A stretch of 7,718 nt of DNA. Origin: JALYQB01 sp035640155. Lineage in GTDB: Bacteria > Actinomycetota > Actinomycetes > Mycobacteriales > Pseudonocardiaceae. The position numbers were made by a program, and so were the translations under genes. The stretch is taken from positions 1 to 7,718 of the forward strand of contig DASQWR010000112.1 in NCBI GenBank assembly GCA_035640155.1, read 5' to 3'. The notes below the pieces were generated by a model that saw only the letters and a program-made list of their open reading frames with translations, ran no database searches and was not told the DNA's origin. Positions 1 to 6,531 of this stretch are shown here, one piece after another. The first letter of the stretch is position 1. Every line of letters starts with the position of its first letter.

Positions 1-1350
1 CGGCTCCAGGTTCGTCGTCCCGCTGGGGTTGGGGAACTGGATCGAGGGGTCCAGGAAGGCGCCAAGCAGGTTCGCGTCCTCGAGCTCGCGCTGCGCGTCG
101 TCGTCGAGGTGGTCCTTTAGCTGTGCCCACACCTCCTCGACGATCTCCTCGCGCGTGCACTTCGAGGCGACCTTGCCTAGGCGCGGGGCGGGGCGCTCCC
201 ACTCCGAGACATCGACCGAGAAGAGGCCCTCTACCCGCCCGTCGCCGTGGGCGGCGGGGTCGAAGCGGGGCCAGAACTGGCGCTGGGAGACGGAGGTCAA
301 GGCCCACGGCGAGTCGACGTAGATTGCGTGGCCGTGGACGAGGCGTACGTCCTTGTCGAGGTAGAAGACCACGCCGTTCATCCACCGCGTGACGAGCCGG
401 TCTAGGCGCGCTAGCTGCGGGTCGGCGGCGCGCAGCTCCGGGCTGACCAGCAGCCGCAGCTGCTCGACCGGCAACGCGGCCACGTAGTGGTCGGCTGTCA
501 CGGTCTCCGCAACGCCGCCGGGGGCGACAGTCACGTCCGCGATCCGCCCCTGCCGGACGGCGATGCCGGTCACGGGGCAGCCTAGGCGCAAGCGAACGCC
601 ACTAGCGGTCAGGTGCGCGACCCATGGGTCGATCCACACCTCGCTCGTCGGCCCGTCCAGCAGGCGGTCGATGCGCCCGCCCGCCTGCGTGAGGTCGAAG
701 AGAAACTGCAGCAGGATCGTGCCACCGCTGCGCGCGCTCATCTCGCGGCCGCGGGCGGCTACGAGGGTCCGCGTGATGCCGTCGGCAAGGAACTTGCCGT
801 AGGCCTCGCTGCGGCCCTCGGCGCCCGAGAAGCGCCACCAGCTCTGATGCTCCCACTGGCCGAAGCGCCGCTCATCGCAGCTCGTGAGCAGTATAAGCAG
901 GCGCTCGACGAACGCCGCCTGGTCGACGGCCGGGATGCCCAGGGATGTGGACCAGGCGACGAGGAACCGAGTGATCATGGCGAAATCCTCGAGCGAGGTG
1001 GGCGCCTGGGCAGGGCCGACCAGCTCGTTGCGCCCACCGGCCTGCGCCAGCAGGACGCGGGTCGCCGGGACGAGGCGGTCGAGCACCGAGCCCGACCCCG
1101 CGCCGGCGGGGATGCGCCGCATCGTGTCGATCACATGGCGGTAGAAGCCCGGGAAGAACCGGAAGCCATGTTCGCCGGGGAGGTCGGCCCGGCCACCGCA
1201 GCCCGAGCCCGGCCACGGGAAGCTGCGCGCCTTGCCGCCGGCGACGTCGCGCCCCTCGAGCACGGTGACCTCGAAGCCGCGCTCGGCCAGCTCATGGGCG
1301 GCGCTCAAGCCGGCGACGCCGCCGCCCAGCACTGCCACTGTCGTGGTCAT
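1..1350 (-). CDS. FAD-dependent amine-oxidase/phytoene-desaturase-like oxidoreductase (3' end outside window)
   Basis: The minus strand reads open for 450 codons from ATG at 1350 to the left edge without a stop, so the C-terminus is missing. The N-terminus is a dinucleotide-binding Rossmann fold: GGGVAGLSAAHEL gives G9-x-G11-x-x-G14, with Glu32 placed to bind the adenosine ribose, then a GGKAR motif at about 38-42. EHGFRFFPGFYRH (60-72) and VWIDPWVAHL (from about 238) match actinobacterial flavoproteins often labelled hydroxysqualene dehydroxylase or 15-cis-phytoene desaturase-like. The usual length is about 500-600 residues, so the C-terminal FAD/substrate motif probably lies beyond the edge. 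A GGAG at 1357-1360 sits six bases before the ATG and supports this start. Such enzymes oxidise or desaturate isoprenoid lipids, but the substrate here is unknown and no phytoene or squalene synthase is visible nearby. Family assignment is fairly sure; the precise reaction is inference. Confidence 0.88.
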   Translation of the reverse strand, partial: MTTTVAVLGGGVAGLSAAHELAERGFEVTVLEGRDVAGGKARSFPWPGSGCGGRADLPGEHGFRFFPGFYRHVIDTMRRIPAGAGSGSVLDRLVPATRVLLAQAGGRNELVGPAQAPTSLEDFAMITRFLVAWSTSLGIPAVDQAAFVERLLILLTSCDERRFGQWEHQSWWRFSGAEGRSEAYGKFLADGITRTLVAARGREMSARSGGTILLQFLFDLTQAGGRIDRLLDGPTSEVWIDPWVAHLTASGVRLRLGCPVTGIAVRQGRIADVTVAPGGVAETVTADHYVAALPVEQLRLLVSPELRAADPQLARLDRLVTRWMNGVVFYLDKDVRLVHGHAIYVDSPWALTSVSQRQFWPRFDPAAHGDGRVEGLFSVDVSEWERPAPRLGKVASKCTREEIVEEVWAQLKDHLDDDAQRELEDANLLGAFLDPSIQFPNPSGTTNLEP

Positions 1351-1379
1351 GTCGATCTCCGTCCTGGTCGACGTCGGAC

Positions 1380-1398
1380 ACGGGCAATCATTAGCCCG
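1380..1398. promoter_or_regulatory. Short inverted repeat upstream of the FAD oxidoreductase
   Basis: CGGGC and GCCCG arms flank an A/T-rich eight-base centre about 30-48 bases upstream of the oxidoreductase ATG. The position suits an operator or a small 5'-leader hairpin, but the arms are only five bases and G/C-rich, so chance is a real possibility in this genome. No convincing -35/-10 pair was found beside it. Confidence 0.2.
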
Positions 1399-1651
1399 CT
1401 CCTACGGCTCTCCTTGTCCAGCGATACGGCGGGCAGATCGTGGATCACCTACCATGATGAGTTCGACCAAGCTGCGCCTGATACGCCAACCTCTTGTTTC
1501 GCCGCCCGGCTTTGTGGCCCTCAACACCGCCCGCTAGCCTTGATGTCGCCACTGATCTTGGCGTTCAGCAAGATCGGCTTTGATCGACTCTGGCGGCATG
1601 CCTAGTTGGAGCAGCATCTGCTCCAACGTGTTGAAGGGTTCGGCGAGTCTT
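1399..1651. other. Intergenic stretch with a short ORF tail of unknown origin
   Basis: Nothing recognisable is seen between the oxidoreductase leader and about 1533. On the minus strand from about 1650 to the TAG at 1534-1536, an open frame reads LAEPFNTLEQMLLQLGMPP followed by ESIKADLAERQDQWRHQG. It is protein-like in composition, with a helical, charged, amphipathic look. It lies directly downstream of the arylsulfatase remnant but does not resemble the C-terminal part of arylsulfatases, so it may be the tail of a second broken gene joined there. I do not recognise its family. Confidence 0.3.
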
Positions 1652-1905
1652 CTAGATCGCACGAGCGCGCAGGGCGGGCAGAAAACTGCGCCCATCCAGT
1701 GGGAGCACGGACCGACCTCGGTAGGCGCTGGGATACCGCGCGCCGGTGCAATCGAGCAGTGCCGGAAGCACGTCGACAAGTTGCACCGGGAGATCCACGA
1801 CACTGTCGGCCGCCAGCTCGCCAGCGGGCCCATGAGGAACGGCGCCGCGACGCCGCCCTCGTGCACAGTCCGCCAAGACGGCCACTCGGAGATGCTGACA
1901 AGGCT
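1652..1905 (-). pseudogene. Arylsulfatase (sulfatase family) remnant, frameshifted and truncated at both ends
   Basis: Two minus-strand frames together reproduce the middle-to-late part of an arylsulfatase. One frame gives VHEGGVAAPFLM (first codon at 1864-1866), matching the family's VHEGGIATP-type block. After a frameshift near 1826-1834 the next frame gives PAGELAADSVVDLPVQLVDV, then LPALLDCTGARYPSAYRG, then PLDGRSFLPALR. This is the family's 'lvDlmPTlLdltGatYP...PleGrSllPaLrG' block. It ends in a TAG at 1652-1654, where an intact enzyme (about 500-780 residues) would continue. The N-terminal catalytic part, with the CxPSR formylglycine motif, is absent. Intact relatives hydrolyse sulfate esters; this piece cannot be active. 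A 196-codon plus-strand frame across the same bases is treated as a shadow. Confidence 0.75.
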
Positions 1906-1968
1906 GAAACGGCGGATGCCACGTCGTGATGCCGCGATGAGCAGTGCGCGGGAGACGACGTCGGACAA

Positions 1969-2200
1969 GCCTCAGGCCGTATCGCTTCTGGGAGAACGAC
2001 CCGACCGACAGTCGCACCAGCTGACCACCCGGGTCACGCGCATACGGCCGATGCTGATGGACCGGGAGAATGTAGTCACAGCTCGACAGATCAAAGGTGA
2101 CACAGGTTTCTCAGGGGCGATGGGCCCGCCGCAGGCTGTCCATCCGGGCGCTTGGCCCGCGCAGTCTTGAGCCCCGCCAACCCGCCTCCCATCGCGCCTG
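1969..2200. other. Unassigned stretch between the arylsulfatase remnant and the ltrA-like gene
   Basis: Several frames stay open here on both strands, as is common at this GC content. None gives motifs I recognise, a credible ribosome binding site with a start, or continuity with the arylsulfatase remnant. It may hold further degraded sequence of that gene or a leader region for the ltrA-like gene. Confidence 0.3.
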
Positions 2201-2232
2201 GTGCTGGCACTCGCTAGGAACAGGTTGATGGC

Positions 2233-2246
2233 AGGGGTATGCCCCT
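2233..2246 (+). promoter_or_regulatory. Small perfect hairpin in the ltrA-like leader
   Basis: AGGGG-TATG-CCCCT forms a five-base-pair perfect stem with a four-base loop. It ends seven bases before the GGAGGA ribosome binding site at 2253-2258. It could affect translation initiation or act as a small operator. It is short and may be chance. Confidence 0.2.
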
Positions 2247-2252
2247 ACTGGT

Positions 2253-2258
2253 GGAGGA
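2253..2258 (+). promoter_or_regulatory. Ribosome binding site that decides the ltrA-like start
   Basis: GGAGGA lies 11 bases before the ATG at 2270. It is too close to an in-frame GTG at 2261, and the more upstream GTG (2201) and ATG (2228) have no comparable site. This favours ATG 2270 over the longer open frame beginning at 2201. Confidence 0.6.
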
Positions 2259-2269
2259 CGGTGTGCACG

Positions 2270-3499
2270 ATGAGCGACGGTTCAGCCATGGCGTCGCCCA
2301 GTAGCGGTGGCCGTCGGTGGCGGGTGCCGATGGTGGCCAGGGACGCCGGTGAGCGCCACCGGACGGCGACGCCGCTTGAGCTGTTGTTCGACCTGACCTT
2401 CGTCGTCGCCGTCGCCGCGGCCGCGGCGCAGCTCGCACACGCGATCGTGGAGGACCACGCGGCGCAGGGGCTGCTCGGCTACCTGATGGTGTTCTTCGCG
2501 ATCTGGTGGGCGTGGATGAACTTCACCTGGTTCGCCTCCGCCTACGACCCTGACGACGCGCCCTACCGCCTGCTGACGCTGCTGCAGATGGGCGGAGTGC
2601 TCGTGCTCGCCGCGGGTGTCCCCGCCGCGCTGAACGAGCAAAACTTCACCGCTGTGACCATCGGCTACGTGATCATGCGCGTGGCGATGCTGGTGCAGTG
2701 GCTCCGCGCAGCGCACAACGACCCCGTCCGCCGAGCGACGGCGCTCCGCTACGCCGCTGGCACCGCCGCGGTGCAGGCCGGATGGCTCGTCCGGCTGGCG
2801 ATACCGGAGCCGGCTGGCTTCGTCGGGTTCTTCGTCCTGGTCGCCGCGGAGCTGGCCGTTCCGGTATGGGCGGAACGGCGCACCGACACGACCTGGCATC
2901 CGCACCACATCGCCGAACGCTATGGCCTATTCACGATCATCGTGTTGGGCGAGTGTGTGCTCGCCGCCTCCCGCGCGCTCGCCCCGGCCGTGGAAGCGGG
3001 GGTGGACCTCGACATCGTGCTCGTCGGGGGCGGTGGTCTGCTTCTGCTGTTCGGGTGCTGGTGGTTGTACTTCCTGGCTCCTGCCGCCGCCGGGCTCGCC
3101 CAGCATCGGGATCGCTCGTTCTGGTGGGGCTACGGCCACTACGGCATCTTCGCTGCGCTCGCGGCGCTCGGCGCCGCCTTGGAGGTAGTGGCCGAGACGC
3201 TCACCCATCCCGTCGCTGCACCCACCGGGTTGGTGGGGTTCGCGGTCGTGACACCCGTCTGCGTGTTCCTGCTGCTCGTGTGGGCGCTGCACGCGCCACT
3301 CGAAGCCGCGCCCAGCCGGAAGCTCGGCTACGTCCTCGCCGCCTGCGCCGTCCTCGTCGGCGTCGCGGCCGCAACCACGGCCGGCTTCACGCTGCCCTGG
3401 GCGGTCGTTGCGATGAGCGCCCCCGTCTTGGCCCTCATCGCGCTGCGGGTAACAGCCGACCACTGCCACGCACGCCGCCGCACCTCGGCCACCCAATGA
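2270..3499 (+). CDS. Low temperature requirement protein A (LtrA) family membrane protein
   Basis: This is a 409-residue polytopic membrane protein and the only intact gene between 1534 and 4930. Family hallmarks are visible: ELLFDLTFVVAV (37-48) opening the first membrane helix, WWAWMNFTWFASAYDPDD (79-96), HHIAERYGLFTIIVLGE (212-228) and FWWGYGHYGIFAALAALGA (284-302). Hydrophobic stretches near 41-60, 68-90, 105-120, 160-176, 184-200, 217-236, 250-270, 286-305, 322-342, 353-372 and 375-393 suggest around ten or eleven membrane segments. Length matches the family. The family is named after a Listeria gene needed for growth in the cold, but the biochemical activity is not established, so no substrate is assigned. 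The acidic and histidine residues in the conserved blocks (D41, H212, H213, E216, E228) are kept. It has very high GC and normal actinobacterial codon use, and appears to be transcribed alone, since all genes around it are broken. Confidence 0.92.
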   Translation: MSDGSAMASPSSGGRRWRVPMVARDAGERHRTATPLELLFDLTFVVAVAAAAAQLAHAIVEDHAAQGLLGYLMVFFAIWWAWMNFTWFASAYDPDDAPYRLLTLLQMGGVLVLAAGVPAALNEQNFTAVTIGYVIMRVAMLVQWLRAAHNDPVRRATALRYAAGTAAVQAGWLVRLAIPEPAGFVGFFVLVAAELAVPVWAERRTDTTWHPHHIAERYGLFTIIVLGECVLAASRALAPAVEAGVDLDIVLVGGGGLLLLFGCWWLYFLAPAAAGLAQHRDRSFWWGYGHYGIFAALAALGAALEVVAETLTHPVAAPTGLVGFAVVTPVCVFLLLVWALHAPLEAAPSRKLGYVLAACAVLVGVAAATTAGFTLPWAVVAMSAPVLALIALRVTADHCHARRRTSATQ

Positions 3500-3559
3500 C
3501 CCAGGACGGTCGCGGTCGACACTGTCGATCCGCACGCCCAACGACCCGCGAATGCATCA

Positions 3560-3912
3560 AGGTAGCGCTGGTTCTCCGGCCGTCGACCCCCACAGCATCC
3601 CGGTGCCGCCCCCCGAACTGCGCGGACTGGGTGATGCTGGAGGGCTACTCGCGGGAGCTATCCAGCTGCGGGTTCTGACACGGACGAGGAAGGCGTGTTC
3701 TACGCCTATGCTTATCCCGAACTCCGACGGCTTCGCCGACCACCGTCCGCCCCGAGGCGTTCTACACAGCACCGAGGTCGACAGTTCCTGCCCTACGAGG
3801 CGGTGCGCACTGCGTCCGATCCGACGGGCATTGACCGGATTCCTGCGCACCACCTACGAGGGCGCGGCCGAACGTGAGGGCTGGGACCGGAAGGCGCTGC
3901 AGGACGACCCAA
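3560..3912 (+). pseudogene. DUF5996 family protein, C-terminal remnant with several frameshifts
   Basis: Pieces in three plus-strand frames line up in order with the C-terminal third of DUF5996 proteins. They are FSGRRPPQHPGAAP, then NCADWVMLEGYSRELSSCGF ending at TGA 3676-3678 (where the family has Trp), then DEEGVFYAYAYPE, then SDGFADH, then QFLPYEAVRTASDP, and finally GFLRTTYEGAAEREGWDRKA. At least four frame changes and one TGG-to-TGA-type nonsense change are needed to join them, so the gene is dead. Family members are about 300 residues long; the first half or more is missing, and the remnant starts some 60 bases after the ltrA-like stop. The function of DUF5996 is unknown. Recognition rests on remembered family motifs rather than a search. 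Confidence 0.8.
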
Positions 3913-3929
3913 CTCCACGGTGGCGCGTA

Positions 3930-4235
3930 AGCAGCCCATTTCCGTCGGTGGTGATGTGCTCAAACCACCGCGCCACCTGGTCGGTGTCGGCTTTGGTATC
4001 GTCGGCGCGGTCATAGATGTCATCGAGTGCCTGGGCCAGCGCGGTCGGGTTGGTGCTGTCAGCCTGGCTTCGCAAAAGACCAGCGGGTCGCCCTCGGTGT
4101 TGCAGAGCACGGCGGAGCGAGCCGTCGGGTGAGGAAGGCGACCGTATCCACCGGGTCCGGTTCGCTGTCCCACGGGTCGATCAGCTCGTCACGGTAAGTC
4201 AATTCGACGGGTTCGATACCGCCGAAGACCTGCAT
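3930..4235 (-). pseudogene. Broken gene of unknown family with an intact ribosome binding site and start
   Basis: On the minus strand a GGAG (4241-4244) sits five bases before an ATG at 4235. The first frame reads MQVFGGIEPVELTYRDELID, then PWDSEPDPVDTVAFLT, and is acidic and protein-like. Beyond about 4150 that frame degenerates and stops. A second frame supplies SAVLCNTEGDPLVFCEA (about 4075-4130). A third supplies QADSTNPTALAQALDDIYD, then RADDTKADTDQVARWFEH, then ITTDGNGLLTR (about 3930-4075). The three pieces read as one acidic protein broken by at least two indels. The reading stops where the DUF5996 remnant ends on the other strand, so the 3' part is probably lost. I do not recognise the family. 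No membrane segment or catalytic motif is visible. Confidence 0.6.
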
Positions 4236-4249
4236 GGTATCTCCAGTGG

Positions 4250-4930
4250 GTAGAGTATCACCCCGGCAAAGCCTAGCAGGCGGTCAGCGAGGCCGTTGCA
4301 GCTTTCGGCCGCATTGATGTGGTAGTAAATAGTGCTGGCTATGGCCTGTTCGGGCCTATCGAAAATACGACAGATAAGCAGGCTAGAGATATATTCGATA
4401 CTAACTTTTTCGGGGTACTCAACATGCTGCGCGCAACGCTGCCGGTACTTTGAAGACAGCGCTCCTGCCATGCATTTCAGATGTCCTCGCTCTTCGGGCA
4501 AATGTTTTATCCGGGTACCGGTTTGCTGGCTGCTACGAACACGCGGTCGGAGGGGTTACCGCAGCCCTTGCCCAGGAACTAACTCCGCTGGAAGTCCGGT
4601 TCACCATGGTCGAGCCTCGCGCGATCAACACGCCATTCATGTCTCAGCATAACGACCCCAAACTGAATCTGATTACAGATGGTACAGTGGGTGCCCTTTT
4701 GCGCTCACTAAGCCAGGTCCCGGCGAAAACGCTGCCTAGCGCCGCCACCATCGCAACCGCCATTGTTCAGGTCGCTCACGCTGATTCGCCGCCTGCATCT
4801 AGCGTTAGGAAGTACCGCAATGAAAGAGATTCACAGGGAACTTACCGCGCGGCTGCGTGACTTGACCGAATGGAAACAGTTCACACGCAAAATTGACGAT
4901 CAGAGCTATAGTGAACCCGGACCAATCTAG
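4250..4930 (+). pseudogene. Short-chain dehydrogenase/reductase (SDR) pseudogene, N-terminus lost, lower GC
   Basis: The remnant begins inside the SDR fold: PGKA-TAG-QAVSEAVAAFGRIDVVV, then NSAGYGLFGPIE (the NNAG block), then DTNFFGVLNMLRATLPVL followed by TGA 4451-4453, then SSLFGQMFYPGTG (catalytic Ser region). A single-base loss near 4537-4540 then moves the frame to EHAVGGVTAALAQELTP, then VRFTMVEPRAINTPFMSQ. A second shift near 4785-4792 restores the first frame, giving LALGSTAMKEIHRELTARLR, then DLTEWKQ and TAG at 4928-4930. The catalytic YxxxK is destroyed: Tyr is replaced by Leu, and the one-base loss falls in the Lys codon. The N-terminal TGxxxGxG cofactor site is absent. Counted lines are 45-50% GC, against about 77% in one ltrA-like line. 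Foreign origin followed by decay is likely. The substrate cannot be deduced. Confidence 0.88.
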
Positions 4931-5166
4931 GAGCTAGACTAGGGTTGTGCCTAGCTTCAGCTGATGGGTGACAGATTGGTTTTACCTGATCGGTGACACT
5001 CGCCTCCCTGGTTGACACAGCCCAAGTCACGCACCGTGATTCCACGAAGGAGTCGTCGCGTCAAGCCTGAGCGAGAGGCACCCCGCAATGCTTGGCATCC
5101 CCGCCTGTGCAAGTGCGGGCACGGCGCTTGTCGGACGGACCACAACTTGCCGCTGTATGCGGTTGA
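4931..5166. other. Non-coding stretch with direct repeats, possible transposon-end remnant
   Basis: This gap separates the SDR pseudogene from the convergent hydrolase. It holds the GGTGACA repeats listed separately and an AAGGAG at 5047-5052 with no good start codon after it. On the plus strand, a frame just downstream reads EAPRNAWHPRLCKCGHG, faintly like the beginning of IS481-type transposases (RNA..LTP..R) after a frameshift. That likeness is weak, and no DDE catalytic region is present. No clear hairpin with a T-run was seen as a terminator for the hydrolase. Confidence 0.35.
4961..4998 (+). repeat. Direct repeats CTGATSGGTGACA
   Basis: CTGATGGGTGACA (4961-4973) and CTGATCGGTGACA (4986-4998) differ at one base and start 25 bases apart. 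A weaker third copy, CTGGTTGACA, follows at 5008-5017. Regular two-to-three-turn spacing is typical of protein-binding iterons or of the multiple binding sites at transposon ends. Confidence 0.65.
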
Positions 5167-5994
5167 TCAGCCCTGCCGCGTTCGCGCGTGGCTCGTCGCC
5201 CACTCGAGCGCGTAGTCGGCAACCTGCTCCCAGCCGGGCTCGACACCGGTGAAGTGTGAGCGGTCCGGGAACTCGTAGGTCTCGGTCAGCGCCTGGGAGT
5301 TGCGGTATTTCTTCGCGTTCGCGCGTTGCACCGAGGGCGGCATTAGGTGGTCTTTGCCGCCCATGATGAACAGCAGCGGCGCCCGGTCGTCCAGGTCGTA
5401 GTCGACCCAGGTCTCCTGGTGGCCCGGCTTCCAGTTGGCTATCAGGCCGTACGCCCATACCCAGTTGCCGGGCGCCGGGATGTGGAGGAGGTCGTACGCC
5501 GCGTCGGACTCCTCCCGGCTGACCGTGTTGGCGAACGCATAGTGGAACTGCTCCTTGGTGAAGCCCACCGCGCGGTGCCGGTTGGCCGGGTTCTTGAGGA
5601 TCGGGAACAGGGACTTGATCTGGGACGGCGGGTTCACCCGCACGCCCTCAGGTGGCGCCGAGTCGATCGTCACGGCGGCGGCGCCCAACCCTCGGTTGAC
5701 CAGGAGCTGGGTGAAGGTCCCGCCGAAGGAGTGGCCCATGATGATCGGCGGACGGTCCAGGCTCTCGACCACGTCGCTGAGATGGTCGAGGGTCGCGGGG
5801 ACCGATGCCGCGGCGATGATCTCGGGCTTTTCGCGCAGCGCCTCGACCTCGATCTCGAATCCCGGGTACGAGGGCACGATGACCTCATGTCCCTTCGCCC
5901 GGTAGTACTCCACCCAGCGATCCCAGCTTCGGGCGGTCATCCAAAGCCCATGGATCAGCACGATCGGCGGGGCGTTGGTCGTCGGCTCGCTCAT
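5167..5994 (-). CDS. Alpha/beta hydrolase
   Basis: This is a complete 275-residue serine hydrolase of the alpha/beta fold. PIVLIHGLW (10-18) is the strand and oxyanion-hole HG loop. GHSFGG (87-92) is the nucleophile elbow with Ser89. MGGKDHLMPP (211-220) supplies the acid Asp215, and DRSHFTG (244-250) the catalytic His247. A lid-like insert at about 124-196, rich in Trp, Tyr and Asn, would shape the substrate pocket. There is no signal peptide, so it is cytosolic. The start is firm: GGAAGGAG lies four bases before ATG 5994. Likely reactions are hydrolysis of an ester, lactone or related bond; epoxide hydrolase, haloperoxidase or lyase activities occur in the same fold and cannot be excluded. 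It shares its orientation with the NmrA-like gene 537 bases upstream. Codon use and GC are normal for the high-GC parts of the window. Confidence 0.93.
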   Translation of the reverse strand: MSEPTTNAPPIVLIHGLWMTARSWDRWVEYYRAKGHEVIVPSYPGFEIEVEALREKPEIIAAASVPATLDHLSDVVESLDRPPIIMGHSFGGTFTQLLVNRGLGAAAVTIDSAPPEGVRVNPPSQIKSLFPILKNPANRHRAVGFTKEQFHYAFANTVSREESDAAYDLLHIPAPGNWVWAYGLIANWKPGHQETWVDYDLDDRAPLLFIMGGKDHLMPPSVQRANAKKYRNSQALTETYEFPDRSHFTGVEPGWEQVADYALEWATSHARTRQG

Positions 5995-6531
5995 GGTGCT
6001 CCTTCCGATGGGGGCTGCGACAATCGTAGGGGCCCTCGGACAGCGGTCGCCTCACCCCGCAGGAATGAAGTCGCGGCCCGCCGGCGCACGCTCTGCACCG
6101 CCGCCTCGGGGTCGCCGGTCGCTTCCGTGACTCCTGGCCGTCCGCACATCGGCATGACAGGACGGCTGCACGACAGCGCGCACCAGGCCCCCGGCTCGGC
6201 GGCACAACGCGAAGGGCGCGCGATCGGGCTCGCGTCCCAGGACGACGCGTCGGCCAAGCGCATGTCGTCGGGCGTCGCGAGGTCGCCCTGCTCCACGCCG
6301 GGGACGCGCCGGACCCGGACGAGTGCTCCTCCTCCGCCCCCCACCGCCACTTCCTTTGCCCTGCTGCTGCAGTCCGCCGCCAGCCCCGGGGAAGGCGACC
6401 GACACGTCGGTTGGTTCATGGCCTGTTTCCGTCGAATGTGGTCGTGCAGCACATCTGATGCGTGCGCATCTACCAGCTGCGGGAGGCAGCCAACGGTCCT
6501 GAACGGCCGTCCCCGCGATGGTGGACCGCGA
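5995..6531 (-). other. Gap between NmrA-like gene and hydrolase with one weak ORF
   Basis: No recognisable gene is seen in these 537 bases. A minus-strand frame from ATG 6418 (also open from 6581) runs 142 residues and ends in a TGA that overlaps the hydrolase ATG as ATGA, the arrangement of coupled genes. However, its product is rich in Ser, Pro, Arg and Cys, has no known motif, and has only a poor ribosome binding site (GGAAACAGGCC). The hydrolase has its own strong site. The frame is probably fortuitous, or the remains of a lost gene between the two enzymes. Confidence 0.25.

Noticed and set aside
613..1605. A 330-codon plus-strand frame
   Set aside because: It is antisense to the FAD oxidoreductase, whose Rossmann and substrate-side motifs are unmistakable, and it is low-complexity Ala/Arg/Glu-rich.
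1580..2170. A 196-codon plus-strand frame
   Set aside because: The opposite strand holds arylsulfatase motifs, and the plus-strand product has no recognisable domain and no good ribosome binding site.
3500..3560. Possible rho-independent terminator after the ltrA-like gene
   Set aside because: There is a GTCGAC self-complementary patch but no stable stem followed by a T-run.
2698..3678. A 326-codon plus-strand frame overlapping the ltrA-like gene
   Set aside because: It is an Arg/Pro-rich out-of-frame shadow over the ltrA-like gene. Only its last 20 or so codons are meaningful, as part of the DUF5996 remnant.
4199..4501. A 100-codon minus-strand frame
   Set aside because: It is antisense to the SDR pseudogene, whose protein motifs are clear on the plus strand.
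4450..4860. A 136-codon frame as an independent small gene
   Set aside because: From about codon 30 it is the frameshifted middle of the SDR pseudogene (TMVEPRAINTPFMSQ). The first 30 codons are out-of-frame SDR sequence, so it is not a separate gene.
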